41,360 nucleotides of DNA, from NCBI GenBank assembly GCA_947628185.1, contig CANQYW010000015.1, forward strand, positions 1 through 41,360. The letters are read 5' to 3'. This DNA comes from an uncultured Oscillospiraceae bacterium. GTDB lineage: Bacteria; Bacillota; Clostridia; Oscillospirales; Oscillospiraceae. A model generated the notes under the pieces. That model ran no database searches and was not told the origin of the DNA. It saw only the letters and a program-made list of their open reading frames with translations. The position numbers and the translations under genes are program-made. Of the stretch, positions 7,324 to 15,489 are shown in pieces; within the stretch, counting starts at the first letter, position 1, and each line of letters opens with the position of its first letter.

Positions 7324-8310
7324 TTATCTTGCGTCCTTCCTGAGCTTTGCGGAGGCCACGAGGCACAGCGCCACCAGCAGCAGCGCGCCCTGTACCACCT
7401 CTTTCGCCCAGGCGGGTGTGTTGCAGAGGGTCATGCCGTTCAGGATTATCGTGTATAAGAGCGCGCCAACCAGCGTGCCGGGGACGTTATAGACGCCGCT
7501 CTTTAAAAAGAGCGCACCGAACATGAGGACAGTCAGCGCCTGGGTGAATATGGCGTCGCCCATGGTGGCGAGGCACCCGTTGAGCATCGAGCCCTGGACT
7601 ATGCCGGCTATGCCGCATATGACGGAGCAGAGCACGAAGGCGATGGTCTTCTGGAGTTTCGCGCTTATGCCGAGGTAGTTGCAGGCCTTTGAGTTCACGC
7701 CCACGGCGTAGATGTACTTGCCCCACTTGGTCCGCTCGGTGAATAGGAGCATCACCACCGAGACCGCCACCAGCACTATCACCGGCATTGGTATTACGCC
7801 GAAGAGATACCCCTGTCCCACGAAGGTGAAGGCCTTCGGCCACTGGGGCAGGGCGTATATCCCGCCGCCGTTTGTGAGGTACTTCAGCACGCCCTTCACG
7901 AGGAACGAGACGCCGAGGGTCGAGACGAAGGCGGGTATCCCCACAACGATGTGGAAGAAGGAGTTCATAAGGCCGATGCCCACCATTATGAGGAGCGTCA
8001 GCACGATGGCGAGAGCGTAACTGTTGCACCAGTCGGTCCTCAAAAGAAGGGCCATGGAGCAGGCGCCTGTCGCCACCTCAATGCCGGCGCCGAAGTCCAG
8101 CTCGCCGGAGGCGTAGATGCAGGTTATGCCCATGCCGGCTATGCCGGTGACGCACGCGGAGCTCAGGATATTGAGGAGGTTCCTCCCCTTGAAGAAGGCC
8201 GGCTCCAGTGTGCCGAAGAACACCGCCACGAGGATGGTGAAAAAGCCTATCCCGTACTTGCCCAAAAACTCGATGGTGCTGTCTTTTTTGCTCAATCTAT
8301 TACCTTCCAT
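7324..8310 (-). CDS. Sugar ABC transporter permease, RbsC type (second permease)
   Basis: A 328-aa integral membrane protein, with 8-10 hydrophobic segments by eye, of the branched-chain/ribose permease superfamily (BPD_transp_2). The family-typical region GITCIYASGELDFGAGIEVATGA is present, as is a cytoplasmic loop TERTKWGKYIYAVGVNSKACNYLGI that contacts the ATPase. It starts with GGAGATACGA ahead of the ATG and follows the other permease by 21 bases. It probably forms a heterodimeric channel with the product of 8332-9339, since the two share the same loop pattern but are well diverged. Confidence 0.92.
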   Translation of the reverse strand: MEGNRLSKKDSTIEFLGKYGIGFFTILVAVFFGTLEPAFFKGRNLLNILSSACVTGIAGMGITCIYASGELDFGAGIEVATGACSMALLLRTDWCNSYALAIVLTLLIMVGIGLMNSFFHIVVGIPAFVSTLGVSFLVKGVLKYLTNGGGIYALPQWPKAFTFVGQGYLFGVIPMPVIVLVAVSVVMLLFTERTKWGKYIYAVGVNSKACNYLGISAKLQKTIAFVLCSVICGIAGIVQGSMLNGCLATMGDAIFTQALTVLMFGALFLKSGVYNVPGTLVGALLYTIILNGMTLCNTPAWAKEVVQGALLLVALCLVASAKLRKDAR

Positions 8311-8331
8311 TCGTATCTCCTTCCTTCCCGG

Positions 8332-9339
8332 TCAAACATCAAAGGACATGCCCCGCAGTCCTTCCTTGCGGAAGACTGCCACGATACCAACGGCCACCAG
8401 GAGGATCGCGCCCTCCACCATGTCCTTGACGTAGAACATGCCGCCGGCGCTGAGGACGCCGTTCGTTATCATCACCATGAAGACGGACGCCAGGAACGAC
8501 CCTAAGACGTTGTAGACGCCCAGCTTATAGAACGTGGCCCCCAGGAACACCGCGCAGAGCGCCGGGGTGAATAGGTCCTCATAGATGGTGTTCGTCACGA
8601 CGCCGGCGTTGGCCGTCGTGAGTATGCCCGCCACGGCGGCAAAAGTGGCCGAGAGGGCGTAGGCTATGTACTTAATTTTCTTAACGTTTATGCCCATCTG
8701 GGTGCAGGCCGTGGTGTTGGCCCCCACGGAGTAGAGGTACCGGCCGTACTTCGTGCGCTCGGTCAGGATGAAGGCTATGACTATCATGACGATGCACACT
8801 ATAAACGGCATGGGCACCACGCCGAAGAGCCGCCCCTGGCCCAGGAAGTAGTAACTGCGCTCCCAGTTGCGGGACATATATACGTGGTTGTCTGTGAGGA
8901 ATTTGTTGACGCCCACCAGTATCATCTGCACCGAGAGGGTGCCTATGAGGGCGGGGATCTTGAATCTTATGACTATGAACCCGCAGAAGAGGCCGATCCC
9001 CGCCACGATCAGGAGCGTCGCCACGAAGGAGACGGCGTAGTTGTGGAAGAGCCCCGACATGTCCGCCAGCCGCCCTATGATCCCCGCGGCCACCATCGCC
9101 TGGGCGCCCATGGCGAAGTTGATGTCGCCCGTCAGCTGCACGAACATGCCGGCCATGGAGAGTATGGCGTAGATACTCGCGGTCCTCAGTATGTTCATCA
9201 CGTTCGTCACATTGAGGTACGCCGGCTGGAGGATGGAGAAGAGGATCGCCGTTGCCACCACCGCTATGAGCAGGAAGTAGTTGAGAATGCTGGTGCGCCT
9301 CTTCGACTCAGCCCTCTTTGATAAATCAAGCGTTTTCAT
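8332..9339 (-). CDS. Sugar ABC transporter permease, RbsC type (first permease)
   Basis: A 335-aa polytopic membrane protein of the same family as its downstream neighbour. Family signatures are MFVQLTGDINFAMGAQAMVAAG and the coupling loop LTERTKYGRYLYSVGANTTACTQMGI. Its ATG at 9339 overlaps the ATPase gene's 3' end by 14 bases, so translation is likely coupled. The paired permeases, the single two-domain ATPase and the lipoprotein receptor make a complete CUT2-type importer for monosaccharides or polyols. Confidence 0.92.
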   Translation of the reverse strand: MKTLDLSKRAESKRRTSILNYFLLIAVVATAILFSILQPAYLNVTNVMNILRTASIYAILSMAGMFVQLTGDINFAMGAQAMVAAGIIGRLADMSGLFHNYAVSFVATLLIVAGIGLFCGFIVIRFKIPALIGTLSVQMILVGVNKFLTDNHVYMSRNWERSYYFLGQGRLFGVVPMPFIVCIVMIVIAFILTERTKYGRYLYSVGANTTACTQMGINVKKIKYIAYALSATFAAVAGILTTANAGVVTNTIYEDLFTPALCAVFLGATFYKLGVYNVLGSFLASVFMVMITNGVLSAGGMFYVKDMVEGAILLVAVGIVAVFRKEGLRGMSFDV

Positions 9340-10855
9340 GTTTGCCCCCTCTTCTTAGTGCCGCAGTCAGGATGTCGGCCTTGTCAAATTTGCTTCTCTC
9401 CACGACCTTCACCACGTCGCCCTCCGAGAACACCACTATCCTGTTGCAGAGAGATATGAGCTCGTCAAGCTCCGAGGATATGAACATGATGCCGGCGGTG
9501 TTGTCCTCCACTATCTTCAGCATCTTCTTGTAGACCTCGTACTTGGCGCCGATGTCCATGCCGTTGGTGGGCTCGTCCAGGATGAGGAGTTTCATGTCCT
9601 CGATCTCGATGGAACGGCCGATGATGATCTTCTGCTTGTTGCCGCCGCTCAGGTCGTTCATGGGCTGTTCGCGGTTGCGGTACTTCACGTCGTTATCGGA
9701 TAGCACCTCGTCCGCCAACTTGTTCATCTCCCGGCGGCTCACGAACCCCAGCTTGTTGGAGAGGCGTTTCTCATAGAAGAGTATGCCGATGTTCTCCGCC
9801 AGGGAGTAGGTCTTGAACATGCCGTTGTTTCTTATTTCCGGCGTGAGGATGACGCCCTTATGTATCATCTCCAGCGTGGAGCTGGAGCGCTCCACCTTCT
9901 GCCCGTCCAGGATGAACTCCCGGTGGGCCGCGGGCCGGAGGCCGCAGAGCATCTCGGCGCACTCGGTCCTGCCGGAACCCACAAGGCCGTAGAACCCCAC
10001 GATCTCGCCCTTGCGGACGTCAAATCTTATGTCGTGGACCTTGCCGTCGTACTCGCAGCTCTCCACCTCGATGACCTTGGGGAGGGATGCGTAGTCCTTC
10101 TCGGGGACGACGACGGGCTTTATCTTGTCGCTGCGGAGCATGGCTATTACGCACCGCTCCTTCGTCAGGTTCTTCACCTCGTCCACCAGCACGCAGGCGC
10201 CGTCCGTGAAGACCGCTATCCTGTCGGAGATCTGGAAGACCTCGTCTATCTTGTGGGAGATGAAGAGGATGGAGACGTTCAGATTCTTCGATATCCCCTG
10301 CACGAAGTCCAAAAACGGCCCTATCTCGCTCTCCCCCAGGGACGCGGTGGGCTCGTCAAGTATGAGTATCCGGGGATTTGAAACGAGCGCGCGCATGATC
10401 TCGATGAGCTGTTTCTCACCGGCGCCCAGGCTGTCGATGGGCACATCCAGGGGGACGTCTATCCCCAGGTCCTCCTGTATCTTCTTGGCGCGGGCCCGCA
10501 TTGCTTTCTCATTCAGAAAAATACCGGAGGTGGACTCCGTCCCGAGGCAGATGTTCTGCGCGCCGGTGAGGCCGTTCACCAGGTTGCGCTCCTGGTAGAC
10601 CATGCCTATCCCCAGTTTCATGGAGTCCTGGGGGTTCTTGATGGCCGCGCGCTTGCCGTCTATGAATATCTCCCCCTCGTCCGGGTGGTAGACTCCCGTC
10701 AGCATCTTGCAAAACGTGCTCTTGCCGGCGCCGTTCTCACCGATGATCGAGATTATCTCCCCCTCCCGGAGGTCCAGGTCGATAGAATTGTTTGCCACGA
10801 CTCCGGAGAATCGCTTTGTCAGGTGCTTAACTTCAAGTACCGAGCTTTTTTCCAT
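9326..10855 (-). CDS. Sugar ABC transporter ATP-binding protein with two nucleotide-binding domains (RbsA/MglA type)
   Basis: A 509-aa tandem ATPase. Domain 1 has Walker A GENGAGKST (39-47), signature LGAGEKQ and Walker B ILILDEPTAS. Domain 2 has a degenerate Walker A (GLVGSGRTE), signature LSGGNKQK and Walker B LLILDEPTNG. A weak second P-loop is normal in RbsA/MglA/XylG proteins. It energises sugar import through the two permeases. The gene is separated from the binding-protein gene by about 107 bases holding a strong hairpin, and its ribosome site GGAG is rather distant (12 bases). Confidence 0.95.
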   Translation of the reverse strand: MEKSSVLEVKHLTKRFSGVVANNSIDLDLREGEIISIIGENGAGKSTFCKMLTGVYHPDEGEIFIDGKRAAIKNPQDSMKLGIGMVYQERNLVNGLTGAQNICLGTESTSGIFLNEKAMRARAKKIQEDLGIDVPLDVPIDSLGAGEKQLIEIMRALVSNPRILILDEPTASLGESEIGPFLDFVQGISKNLNVSILFISHKIDEVFQISDRIAVFTDGACVLVDEVKNLTKERCVIAMLRSDKIKPVVVPEKDYASLPKVIEVESCEYDGKVHDIRFDVRKGEIVGFYGLVGSGRTECAEMLCGLRPAAHREFILDGQKVERSSSTLEMIHKGVILTPEIRNNGMFKTYSLAENIGILFYEKRLSNKLGFVSRREMNKLADEVLSDNDVKYRNREQPMNDLSGGNKQKIIIGRSIEIEDMKLLILDEPTNGMDIGAKYEVYKKMLKIVEDNTAGIMFISSELDELISLCNRIVVFSEGDVVKVVERSKFDKADILTAALRRGGKHENA

Positions 10856-10890
10856 AATAATGAATCACTCCACTCTACCATACCTTATAC

Positions 10891-10930
10891 TTCTCAGAGG
10901 AAACGGGCCGGTGCCCGCCTCCTCTGAGAA
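10891..10930. repeat. Intercistronic stem-loop between the binding-protein and ATPase genes
   Basis: TTCTCAGAGGA (10891-10901) pairs with TCCTCTGAGAA (10920-10930), and the loop can extend the stem with GGGC/GCCC. No T-run follows on the minus strand, so it is probably an mRNA-stabilising or partial-attenuation hairpin. Such elements keep binding-protein mRNA more abundant than the rest of a transporter operon. Confidence 0.65.
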
Positions 10931-10962
10931 CATATGAGCTCTATTCGATGAAGGGGCCGGGC

Positions 10963-12267
10963 TCAGCCGCCGATGGATACATCGCCGGAGTTGCCCTCTG
11001 CCACCATGTAGATGCCGGGGCCGTCGGTCCAGTTGAACCAGGCGTCGGGGTCGTCGGGGTCCATGCCGTAGTAGTCAAAGACCGCGTGGATGGGCTGGCC
11101 GATCTCGGGGACGTTGGCGGCGGTGGTGACGAAACCCTCGAAGAAGAGGGTGTCGCCGGCCTTGGCTATGGAGCAGCCCTCGTCGCCGGGGTTGAGGCCC
11201 TTGACCTGGATCTGGTCGATTATCTCAAATACGTTGTGGGTGAACTGCTCAAAGGGCTGGGAATAGGTGTATTTGAGGGGGGTGTTGTTGCGGATGTACA
11301 TCCAGGCGGTGTTGCCGCCGTCGATACCGGCCACCACGGTCTTCTCGCCGTGGGGGTCGCCGGCCTGGATGACGGCCTCAGCGGCGCCGGCGCCCATGAG
11401 GTCCCAGGAGGTGTAGATGAGGTTCATCTCGGAGCCGTACTGGGACATCCAGGTTTTGGCGAACTCGTAGGAGGCCTGGATATCGGGGTAGGTGACGGAC
11501 TTTATGTCCTCCTGAGCCAGGAGCTTGACGTTGGGATACACGCCGTCAGCGAAGGACATGACGGGGTAGGTCCGCTCGATGTGGACCTGAGAGTTATTGT
11601 CATGGATGACGCCCATGTTTATGTCCCAACCCAGATCCGGGCCGATCTGATAGAAGAGCTGCATGGAGGCCACGCCGTTGGGCATGGTGCAGTTGCTTAT
11701 GACGCCGTCTATGACCTGGTTGTCGTTGCAGTAGACGCCTATTCCCTTGTTGCGGGCCTCAGCCACGATATCAGCGTAGGACTCCATATAGCTGCAGTTC
11801 TCGAAGATTATGGCGTCCACGTCCTGATTCATGAGGTTGAGGAAGGTGTCGCGGACCTGGGGGTCGCCCTCGCAGGTGCCGTCAACAAGCGTCCAGCCCC
11901 TGTGCTCGCACTCGATCTGGGACTGCCAGAGGGAGCGGTAGAGGGAGTCGGCCTTGATGTCCATGACTATGATGCCCACCGTGAGCTTGCCGTCCTCCTT
12001 GACGCGGGGCCTGGTGAACTCGTCAAAGGCGGTGTAGGTGCCGGGGGTGCTGGGGGTATTCGTGTCGCCGGGGTTCGTGTCATCGGGGGTGTTGCCGCTG
12101 GGGTTATTATCGCTGGGGGTGTTGTTGTCGCTGGGGTTATTGTCGCTGCTGGGGTTGTTGTTGCCGGGGTTTGAGTCGCTGGGGTTTGAGTCCGTGTCCC
12201 CGCTGCATCCTACGGCCACGCCGAGGAGCATCGCCAGGGTCAGCAAGAGAGCCAGTGCTTTTTTCAT
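10963..12267 (-). CDS. Lipoprotein sugar-binding protein of the ABC transporter (RbsB-like)
   Basis: A 434-aa secreted lipoprotein. The signal peptide MKKALALLLTLAMLLGVAVGC has its lipobox Cys at residue 21. A low-complexity Asn/Pro/Ser/Asp/Thr linker follows to about residue 77. The rest looks like a periplasmic-binding-protein type 1 domain (KLTVGIIVMDIKADSLY, QDVDAIIFENC, KTVVAGIDGG). The ATG at 12267 has a clear AGGAGG 8 bases upstream, while a longer frame to 12342 has none. It is unusually large for the family because of the linker and extended C-terminal half. It would capture the substrate outside the cell and deliver it to the two permeases. Confidence 0.92.
   Translation of the reverse strand: MKKALALLLTLAMLLGVAVGCSGDTDSNPSDSNPGNNNPSSDNNPSDNNTPSDNNPSGNTPDDTNPGDTNTPSTPGTYTAFDEFTRPRVKEDGKLTVGIIVMDIKADSLYRSLWQSQIECEHRGWTLVDGTCEGDPQVRDTFLNLMNQDVDAIIFENCSYMESYADIVAEARNKGIGVYCNDNQVIDGVISNCTMPNGVASMQLFYQIGPDLGWDINMGVIHDNNSQVHIERTYPVMSFADGVYPNVKLLAQEDIKSVTYPDIQASYEFAKTWMSQYGSEMNLIYTSWDLMGAGAAEAVIQAGDPHGEKTVVAGIDGGNTAWMYIRNNTPLKYTYSQPFEQFTHNVFEIIDQIQVKGLNPGDEGCSIAKAGDTLFFEGFVTTAANVPEIGQPIHAVFDYYGMDPDDPDAWFNWTDGPGIYMVAEGNSGDVSIGG
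12037..12204 (-). repeat. Degenerate tandem repeats encoding the N/P/S/D-rich linker of the binding protein
   Basis: The plus strand shows repeated units of about 12-18 bases such as GGGGTTATTGTCGCT and GGGGTGTTGTTGTCG. They encode reiterated SDNNPSDNN, NNPS and GDTN blocks. This is in frame throughout and belongs to the lipoprotein gene. It looks like a slippage-prone minisatellite that could vary in length between strains. Confidence 0.8.
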
Positions 12268-12351
12268 CTTTTTACCTCCTAAAAATTTTGTTCCATTTAT
12301 TTTTTGGCACACGGCCTGGAAACTATGACTACTTCTCTCCACCGCCTCCTC

Positions 12352-13173
12352 TCACGTCCGATCGATGAGGGTCCTCATATAAGCCACCGCCTCCGGGAGC
12401 TCCACGGCGGGATCCCCCATCACGGTACACTCAAACGACATATACCCGTCAAAATCTATCTCCTTCAGCGCCCGGACTATCCCGGGCCAATCTAAGTACC
12501 CACGGCCCGGCAGCCGCCTATTAGTGTCCCCGATATGTACGTGCCGCACGTACCCGGCGCAGTTTCTTATGACCGACGCCAGGTCCTCCTCGTCGAGACT
12601 CATGTGGAAGAGGTCGCACAGGAGCCCCGTGTTGGGGCGGCCCGCCCGCTTTATGAACTCCAGCGCGTGGCTCTGGAGATTGACATAATTTGCCTCGTAC
12701 CGGTTCACCGCCTCCACCAATACCGTCACGCCCTTGGGGGCGGCGTAATCGGCGATCTCCCCCAAGACGCCCGTGAACTCCGCCTGCTTGTTCTCCGGCG
12801 GCATGGGGTAGGAGTTATTGTTGTAGGAGGGCATGTCCCGCCGGTGGGAGCACTCGTACTCTATCTCCGTCAGCGCGCCTGCCTCACCGCAGATGTCCAC
12901 CGCCCTCTTCACCATGGCGATGTTCTTCGCCTTCTTCTCCGGGTCGTCGCTCACCAGGTTCCCGAAACACTCATCTATGAATGCGAACTCGCAGGGCTCT
13001 ATCCCGGCGGACCTCACCGCTTTGAGCTCCTCCGCAAACCCCGGCCCGCACTCCTCGAGGGTCCTGTAGACGGTGACGCCCTCAAACCCCCACTTCCTCA
13101 GAAGTTCTGCCTTCTCGGGGAGCGTCCCCTCCCCCAGGAGGGAATCCACACACGCAAGTCTTATCCTGCCCAC
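12352..13173 (-). CDS. Sugar phosphate isomerase/epimerase family TIM-barrel protein
   Basis: A 273-aa protein of the xylose-isomerase-like barrel family (AP endonuclease 2 fold). Probable metal ligands sit in VLVEAVNRYE, LLCDLFHMSLDE, HVHIGDTNRR and the final MSFECTV strand, the usual E-D-H-E arrangement of hydroxypyruvate isomerase, tagatose-3-epimerase and related enzymes. I chose the GTG at 13173 (VGRIRLACVD) because GGGAGG lies 7 bases upstream. It is the first gene of the long leftward operon, directly behind a consensus promoter. It probably isomerises or epimerises the imported sugar or a downstream intermediate. Confidence 0.85.
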   Translation of the reverse strand: MGRIRLACVDSLLGEGTLPEKAELLRKWGFEGVTVYRTLEECGPGFAEELKAVRSAGIEPCEFAFIDECFGNLVSDDPEKKAKNIAMVKRAVDICGEAGALTEIEYECSHRRDMPSYNNNSYPMPPENKQAEFTGVLGEIADYAAPKGVTVLVEAVNRYEANYVNLQSHALEFIKRAGRPNTGLLCDLFHMSLDEEDLASVIRNCAGYVRHVHIGDTNRRLPGRGYLDWPGIVRALKEIDFDGYMSFECTVMGDPAVELPEAVAYMRTLIDRT

Positions 13174-13207
13174 TGAAAAACCTCCCAATAAAACCAACCG
13201 GTGTCAG

Positions 13208-13290
13208 TTTGTTTTTGTTGGGTTTATTATATTCTATTGCGTTTGCTATGTCAATACCAAGTTTATTTTTTGTTTTGATTTGTTTTTATG
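13208..13290. promoter_or_regulatory. T-rich direct-repeat region between the divergent promoters, DeoR operator candidate
   Basis: The plus strand carries repeated TTTGTTTTTGTT (near 13208-13219), TTTTTTGTTTTG and TTTGTTTTTATG (13267-13290) motifs. They flank or adjoin both promoters in an otherwise GC-rich genome. DeoR-family sugar regulators such as AgaR and GlpR commonly bind short T-rich direct repeats, and a DeoR gene lies in the rightward operon. Assignment of these repeats as its operator is inference. Confidence 0.4.
13226..13254 (-). promoter_or_regulatory. Consensus sigma-70 promoter of the leftward sugar operon
   Basis: On the minus strand, TTGACA (13254-13249), exactly 17 bp, then TATAAT (13231-13226). 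Both hexamers match the consensus fully. Transcription would start near 13219, about 45 bases before the GTG start at 13173. Confidence 0.9.
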
Positions 13291-13319
13291 TTGACAATAC
13301 TTGTGTTTTGGACTATAAT
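13291..13319 (+). promoter_or_regulatory. Consensus sigma-70 promoter of the rightward sugar operon
   Basis: TTGACA (13291-13296), 17-bp spacer, TATAAT (13314-13319); both boxes are perfect. It drives the zinc dehydrogenase gene starting at 13356. A promoter this strong on a catabolic operon implies tight repression when the sugar is absent. Confidence 0.9.
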
Positions 13320-13355
13320 CCAGATATCCCAACATATCAGGAAAGGAGAATGTAT

Positions 13356-14519
13356 ATGGCAAATTATTCAAGAGCCGCTGTGCAGACGGATGTCAGAAAG
13401 CTGGAGCTCATGGACCTGCCGATACCCGAGGTCCGGGACGACGGCATGCTCATCCGGGTAGAGGCCGTGAGCATATGCGGCTCGGACGTACACTACTTCA
13501 GGAACAAGCCCATATTCCCGGCGGTGCTTGGTCATGAGGTGTGCGGCACCATTGTGGAGATGGGCAAGGACGCCCGGAGGACGATACACGCCTTTTACGG
13601 CCCCTTGAGCGTAGGGGACAGGGTGTGCGTGTACCCCGGCGTGACCTGCGGCAAGTGCATGGACTGCCTCACCTACGGCGACGGGGTCTACACCATGTGC
13701 CGGGACACCTTCGCCTACGGCGATTTCTTCCAGTACCAGGGCGAGGGAGAGCCCCCGTTCACGAACCGCGTAAATGAGTGGCCGTACGTCACCGGCGGTT
13801 TTGCGGAATACATGTACATATACCCCAACACCTACGTCTGGAAGGTGCCGGACACCATGCCCAGCCGCATAGCCTCGCTCATCGACCCCCTGGCCTGCGC
13901 CCTCCGGGCGGTGGAGCTGGCCCAGCGGGCCCCCGGCGTTTTGGAGGACTCCATGAATGTGAACTCCACGGCGCTCATAATGGGCGACGGGGCGATAGGT
14001 CTCTTCGCGGCATTTTACGCGAGGCTCCTCGGCGTGCGGCAGGTCCTCATGATCGGCGCCAGCGAGTATAAGCTGGGGGTAGCGCGGGACTTCTCCGGCG
14101 TTGACGCGGGCATAAACACCCTCGCCTCCACCTACGAGGAGCGCCGGGAGTTCGTCCTCTCCCGCACCGGCGGGCGCGGCGCGGACACCGTAATAAACTG
14201 CGTGGGCAACGCCAAGGCCTTCCGGGAGGGCGCTGATCACATGAAACGCATGGGCACCATGGTGGACATCGGCAACGCCATAAACCCCGCCCCGGTGGAG
14301 TTTGACGTCCAGCGCGACCTCACCTTCAAGCACGGCACCTACATGGGCATGATGGCCACCACCCCCGCCACCTTCAATAAGTCCTTCACGCTCCTCCTCC
14401 AGGACGAGAAATTCCACTTCGATAAGATATTCACCGGCCAGTTCACGCTGGATACCCTCCAGGGCGCCCTGGAGAACGCGACGAGTCCGGAGTATATCAA
14501 AGGATTTATCCAGTTTTAA
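13356..14519 (+). CDS. Zinc-dependent medium-chain dehydrogenase (polyol/threonine dehydrogenase type)
   Basis: A 387-aa MDR-family enzyme that probably oxidises a secondary alcohol of a polyol or sugar with NAD. Catalytic zinc ligands are C41 (ICGSD), H60 and E61 (LGHE). Structural zinc Cys are C98, C101 and C104, with C115 as the fourth; the last spacing is ten residues instead of the usual seven. The nucleotide fold has IMGDGAIGLF. The ATG at 13356 is preferred to the one at 13350 because AGGAAAGGAG then sits 7 bases upstream. It is the first gene of the rightward operon. The closest functional types would be sorbitol or L-iditol dehydrogenase, but the substrate is not established. Confidence 0.88.
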   Translation: MANYSRAAVQTDVRKLELMDLPIPEVRDDGMLIRVEAVSICGSDVHYFRNKPIFPAVLGHEVCGTIVEMGKDARRTIHAFYGPLSVGDRVCVYPGVTCGKCMDCLTYGDGVYTMCRDTFAYGDFFQYQGEGEPPFTNRVNEWPYVTGGFAEYMYIYPNTYVWKVPDTMPSRIASLIDPLACALRAVELAQRAPGVLEDSMNVNSTALIMGDGAIGLFAAFYARLLGVRQVLMIGASEYKLGVARDFSGVDAGINTLASTYEERREFVLSRTGGRGADTVINCVGNAKAFREGADHMKRMGTMVDIGNAINPAPVEFDVQRDLTFKHGTYMGMMATTPATFNKSFTLLLQDEKFHFDKIFTGQFTLDTLQGALENATSPEYIKGFIQF

Positions 14520-14539
14520 GTAGATTTCGCACTTTTTGC

Positions 14540-14568
14540 TTTACAATCAAATCTAATTAATCTATATT
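14540..14568 (+). promoter_or_regulatory. Probable internal promoter ahead of the aldolase gene
   Basis: TTTACA (14540-14545), 17-bp spacer, TATATT (14563-14568), each 5/6 to consensus, in an AT-rich 68-base gap. It could give the aldolase-regulator-isomerase genes expression independent of the dehydrogenase. Confidence 0.55.
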
Positions 14569-14587
14569 TATAAAGGACGGGTTTAGT

Positions 14588-15439
14588 ATGAACACAAAGA
14601 CACTCAAAGAGCTCCTCAGGGAGGCAGACGAGGGCGGTTACGCCATCAACGCCTTCAACTTCACTGACGTCTGGGACATGCTCTCCATAGTCGAGGCGGC
14701 GGAGGAGGAGAAGGCCCCCGTGATCCTCATGGCCCACCCGGAGAACTTCTCTCAGGAGTCCCTGGGCATGTGCGGCGCGATGGCGCTGCAGGCGGCCCGG
14801 GAGGCCAGCGTGCCGGTTATACTCCATCTGGACCACTCCAACTCCATCGACGTCTGCAAGGCGGCGGTGGACTACGGGTTCCCCTCCGTGATGATTGACG
14901 CCTCCTCCCAGCCCCTGGCTGAGAACATCCGCCGCGTCAAGGCCGTGGTGGACTACGCCCACTCCGCCGGAGTGCACGTGGAGGCCGAGATGGGCCGCAT
15001 AAAGGGCGGCGGCATCGAGGGCGGCTATTACGGCAACGACTTCTTAGCGCAGGTCAGCGACTGCGTGGCGCTGGTGGAGGAGACGGGCGTTGACTGCCTG
15101 GCCGTCGGCATCGGCACCGCCCACGGTTTCTACACCGAGAAGCCCGAGCTCAACTTCAAGCGCCTGGAGGAGATAAATAACGCGGTCTCCGTGCCCCTGG
15201 TGCTCCACGGCGGCACAGGCGTCCCCCGGGAGGACGTCCAGAAGGGCATAAAGCTGGGCCTCAACAAGATAAACGTCGGCACCTGCATCGCCGCTACATA
15301 CATGAACAGCATGAGGGACGAGCTCGTTAAGTTCGGCGACAACGCTTTCACCATCGACATAGTCGGCCCCGTCAAGGAGCGCATCAAGGCCGTAGTAAAA
15401 GAATGGATAGGGGTGTGCATGAGCGCCGGAAAGGCCTGA
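14588..15439 (+). CDS. Class II (zinc-dependent) ketose-bisphosphate/ketose-phosphate aldolase
   Basis: A 283-aa class II aldolase of the FbaA/GatY/KbaY family. The catalytic Asp82 and zinc-binding His83 lie in VILHLDHSNS. Further metal and phosphate elements are VEAEMGRIKG, GIGTAHGFY (zinc His), LVLHGGTGVP (zinc His, K+ and phosphate loop) and KINVGTCI. It cleaves a phosphorylated ketose to dihydroxyacetone phosphate plus an aldehyde. It shares a locus with two sugar kinases and a polyol dehydrogenase, so it is probably the committed cleavage step of this catabolic pathway rather than the glycolytic aldolase. The true substrate (ketohexose bisphosphate or a ketose 1-phosphate) cannot be told. 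Confidence 0.9.
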   Translation: MNTKTLKELLREADEGGYAINAFNFTDVWDMLSIVEAAEEEKAPVILMAHPENFSQESLGMCGAMALQAAREASVPVILHLDHSNSIDVCKAAVDYGFPSVMIDASSQPLAENIRRVKAVVDYAHSAGVHVEAEMGRIKGGGIEGGYYGNDFLAQVSDCVALVEETGVDCLAVGIGTAHGFYTEKPELNFKRLEEINNAVSVPLVLHGGTGVPREDVQKGIKLGLNKINVGTCIAATYMNSMRDELVKFGDNAFTIDIVGPVKERIKAVVKEWIGVCMSAGKA

Positions 15440-15453
15440 GCCCCCCTTCCCTT

Positions 15454-15469
15454 CTAATATAAATATTAG
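15454..15469. repeat. Small inverted repeat upstream of the DeoR gene
   Basis: CTAATAT-AA-ATATTAG, a perfect 7-2-7 repeat in the 50-base gap between the aldolase and regulator genes. It is too AT-rich and tight to be a good terminator. An operator role is possible but unsupported. Confidence 0.35.
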
Positions 15470-15489
15470 GTAAGGAATTAGGAGGCACC

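Noticed and set aside
9326-10855. Degenerate second P-loop in the sugar ATPase as a defect
   Set aside because: GLVGSGRTE in place of a full Walker A is normal for the second domain of RbsA/MglA-type proteins.
10948-12174. A 408-codon open frame on the plus strand opposite the sugar-binding protein gene
   Set aside because: It is antisense to a lipoprotein gene with clear signal peptide, ribosome site and domain motifs, and its product is a Val/Gly/His-rich composition artefact of GC-rich codons. Several other long antisense frames (714-1994, 3259-4227, 5275-6489, 13368-14417) were dismissed for the same reason.
12037-12204. Repeats in the binding-protein gene as a CRISPR or intergenic repeat array
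   Set aside because: Units are short, degenerate, in frame and unspaced, and they encode a low-complexity linker.
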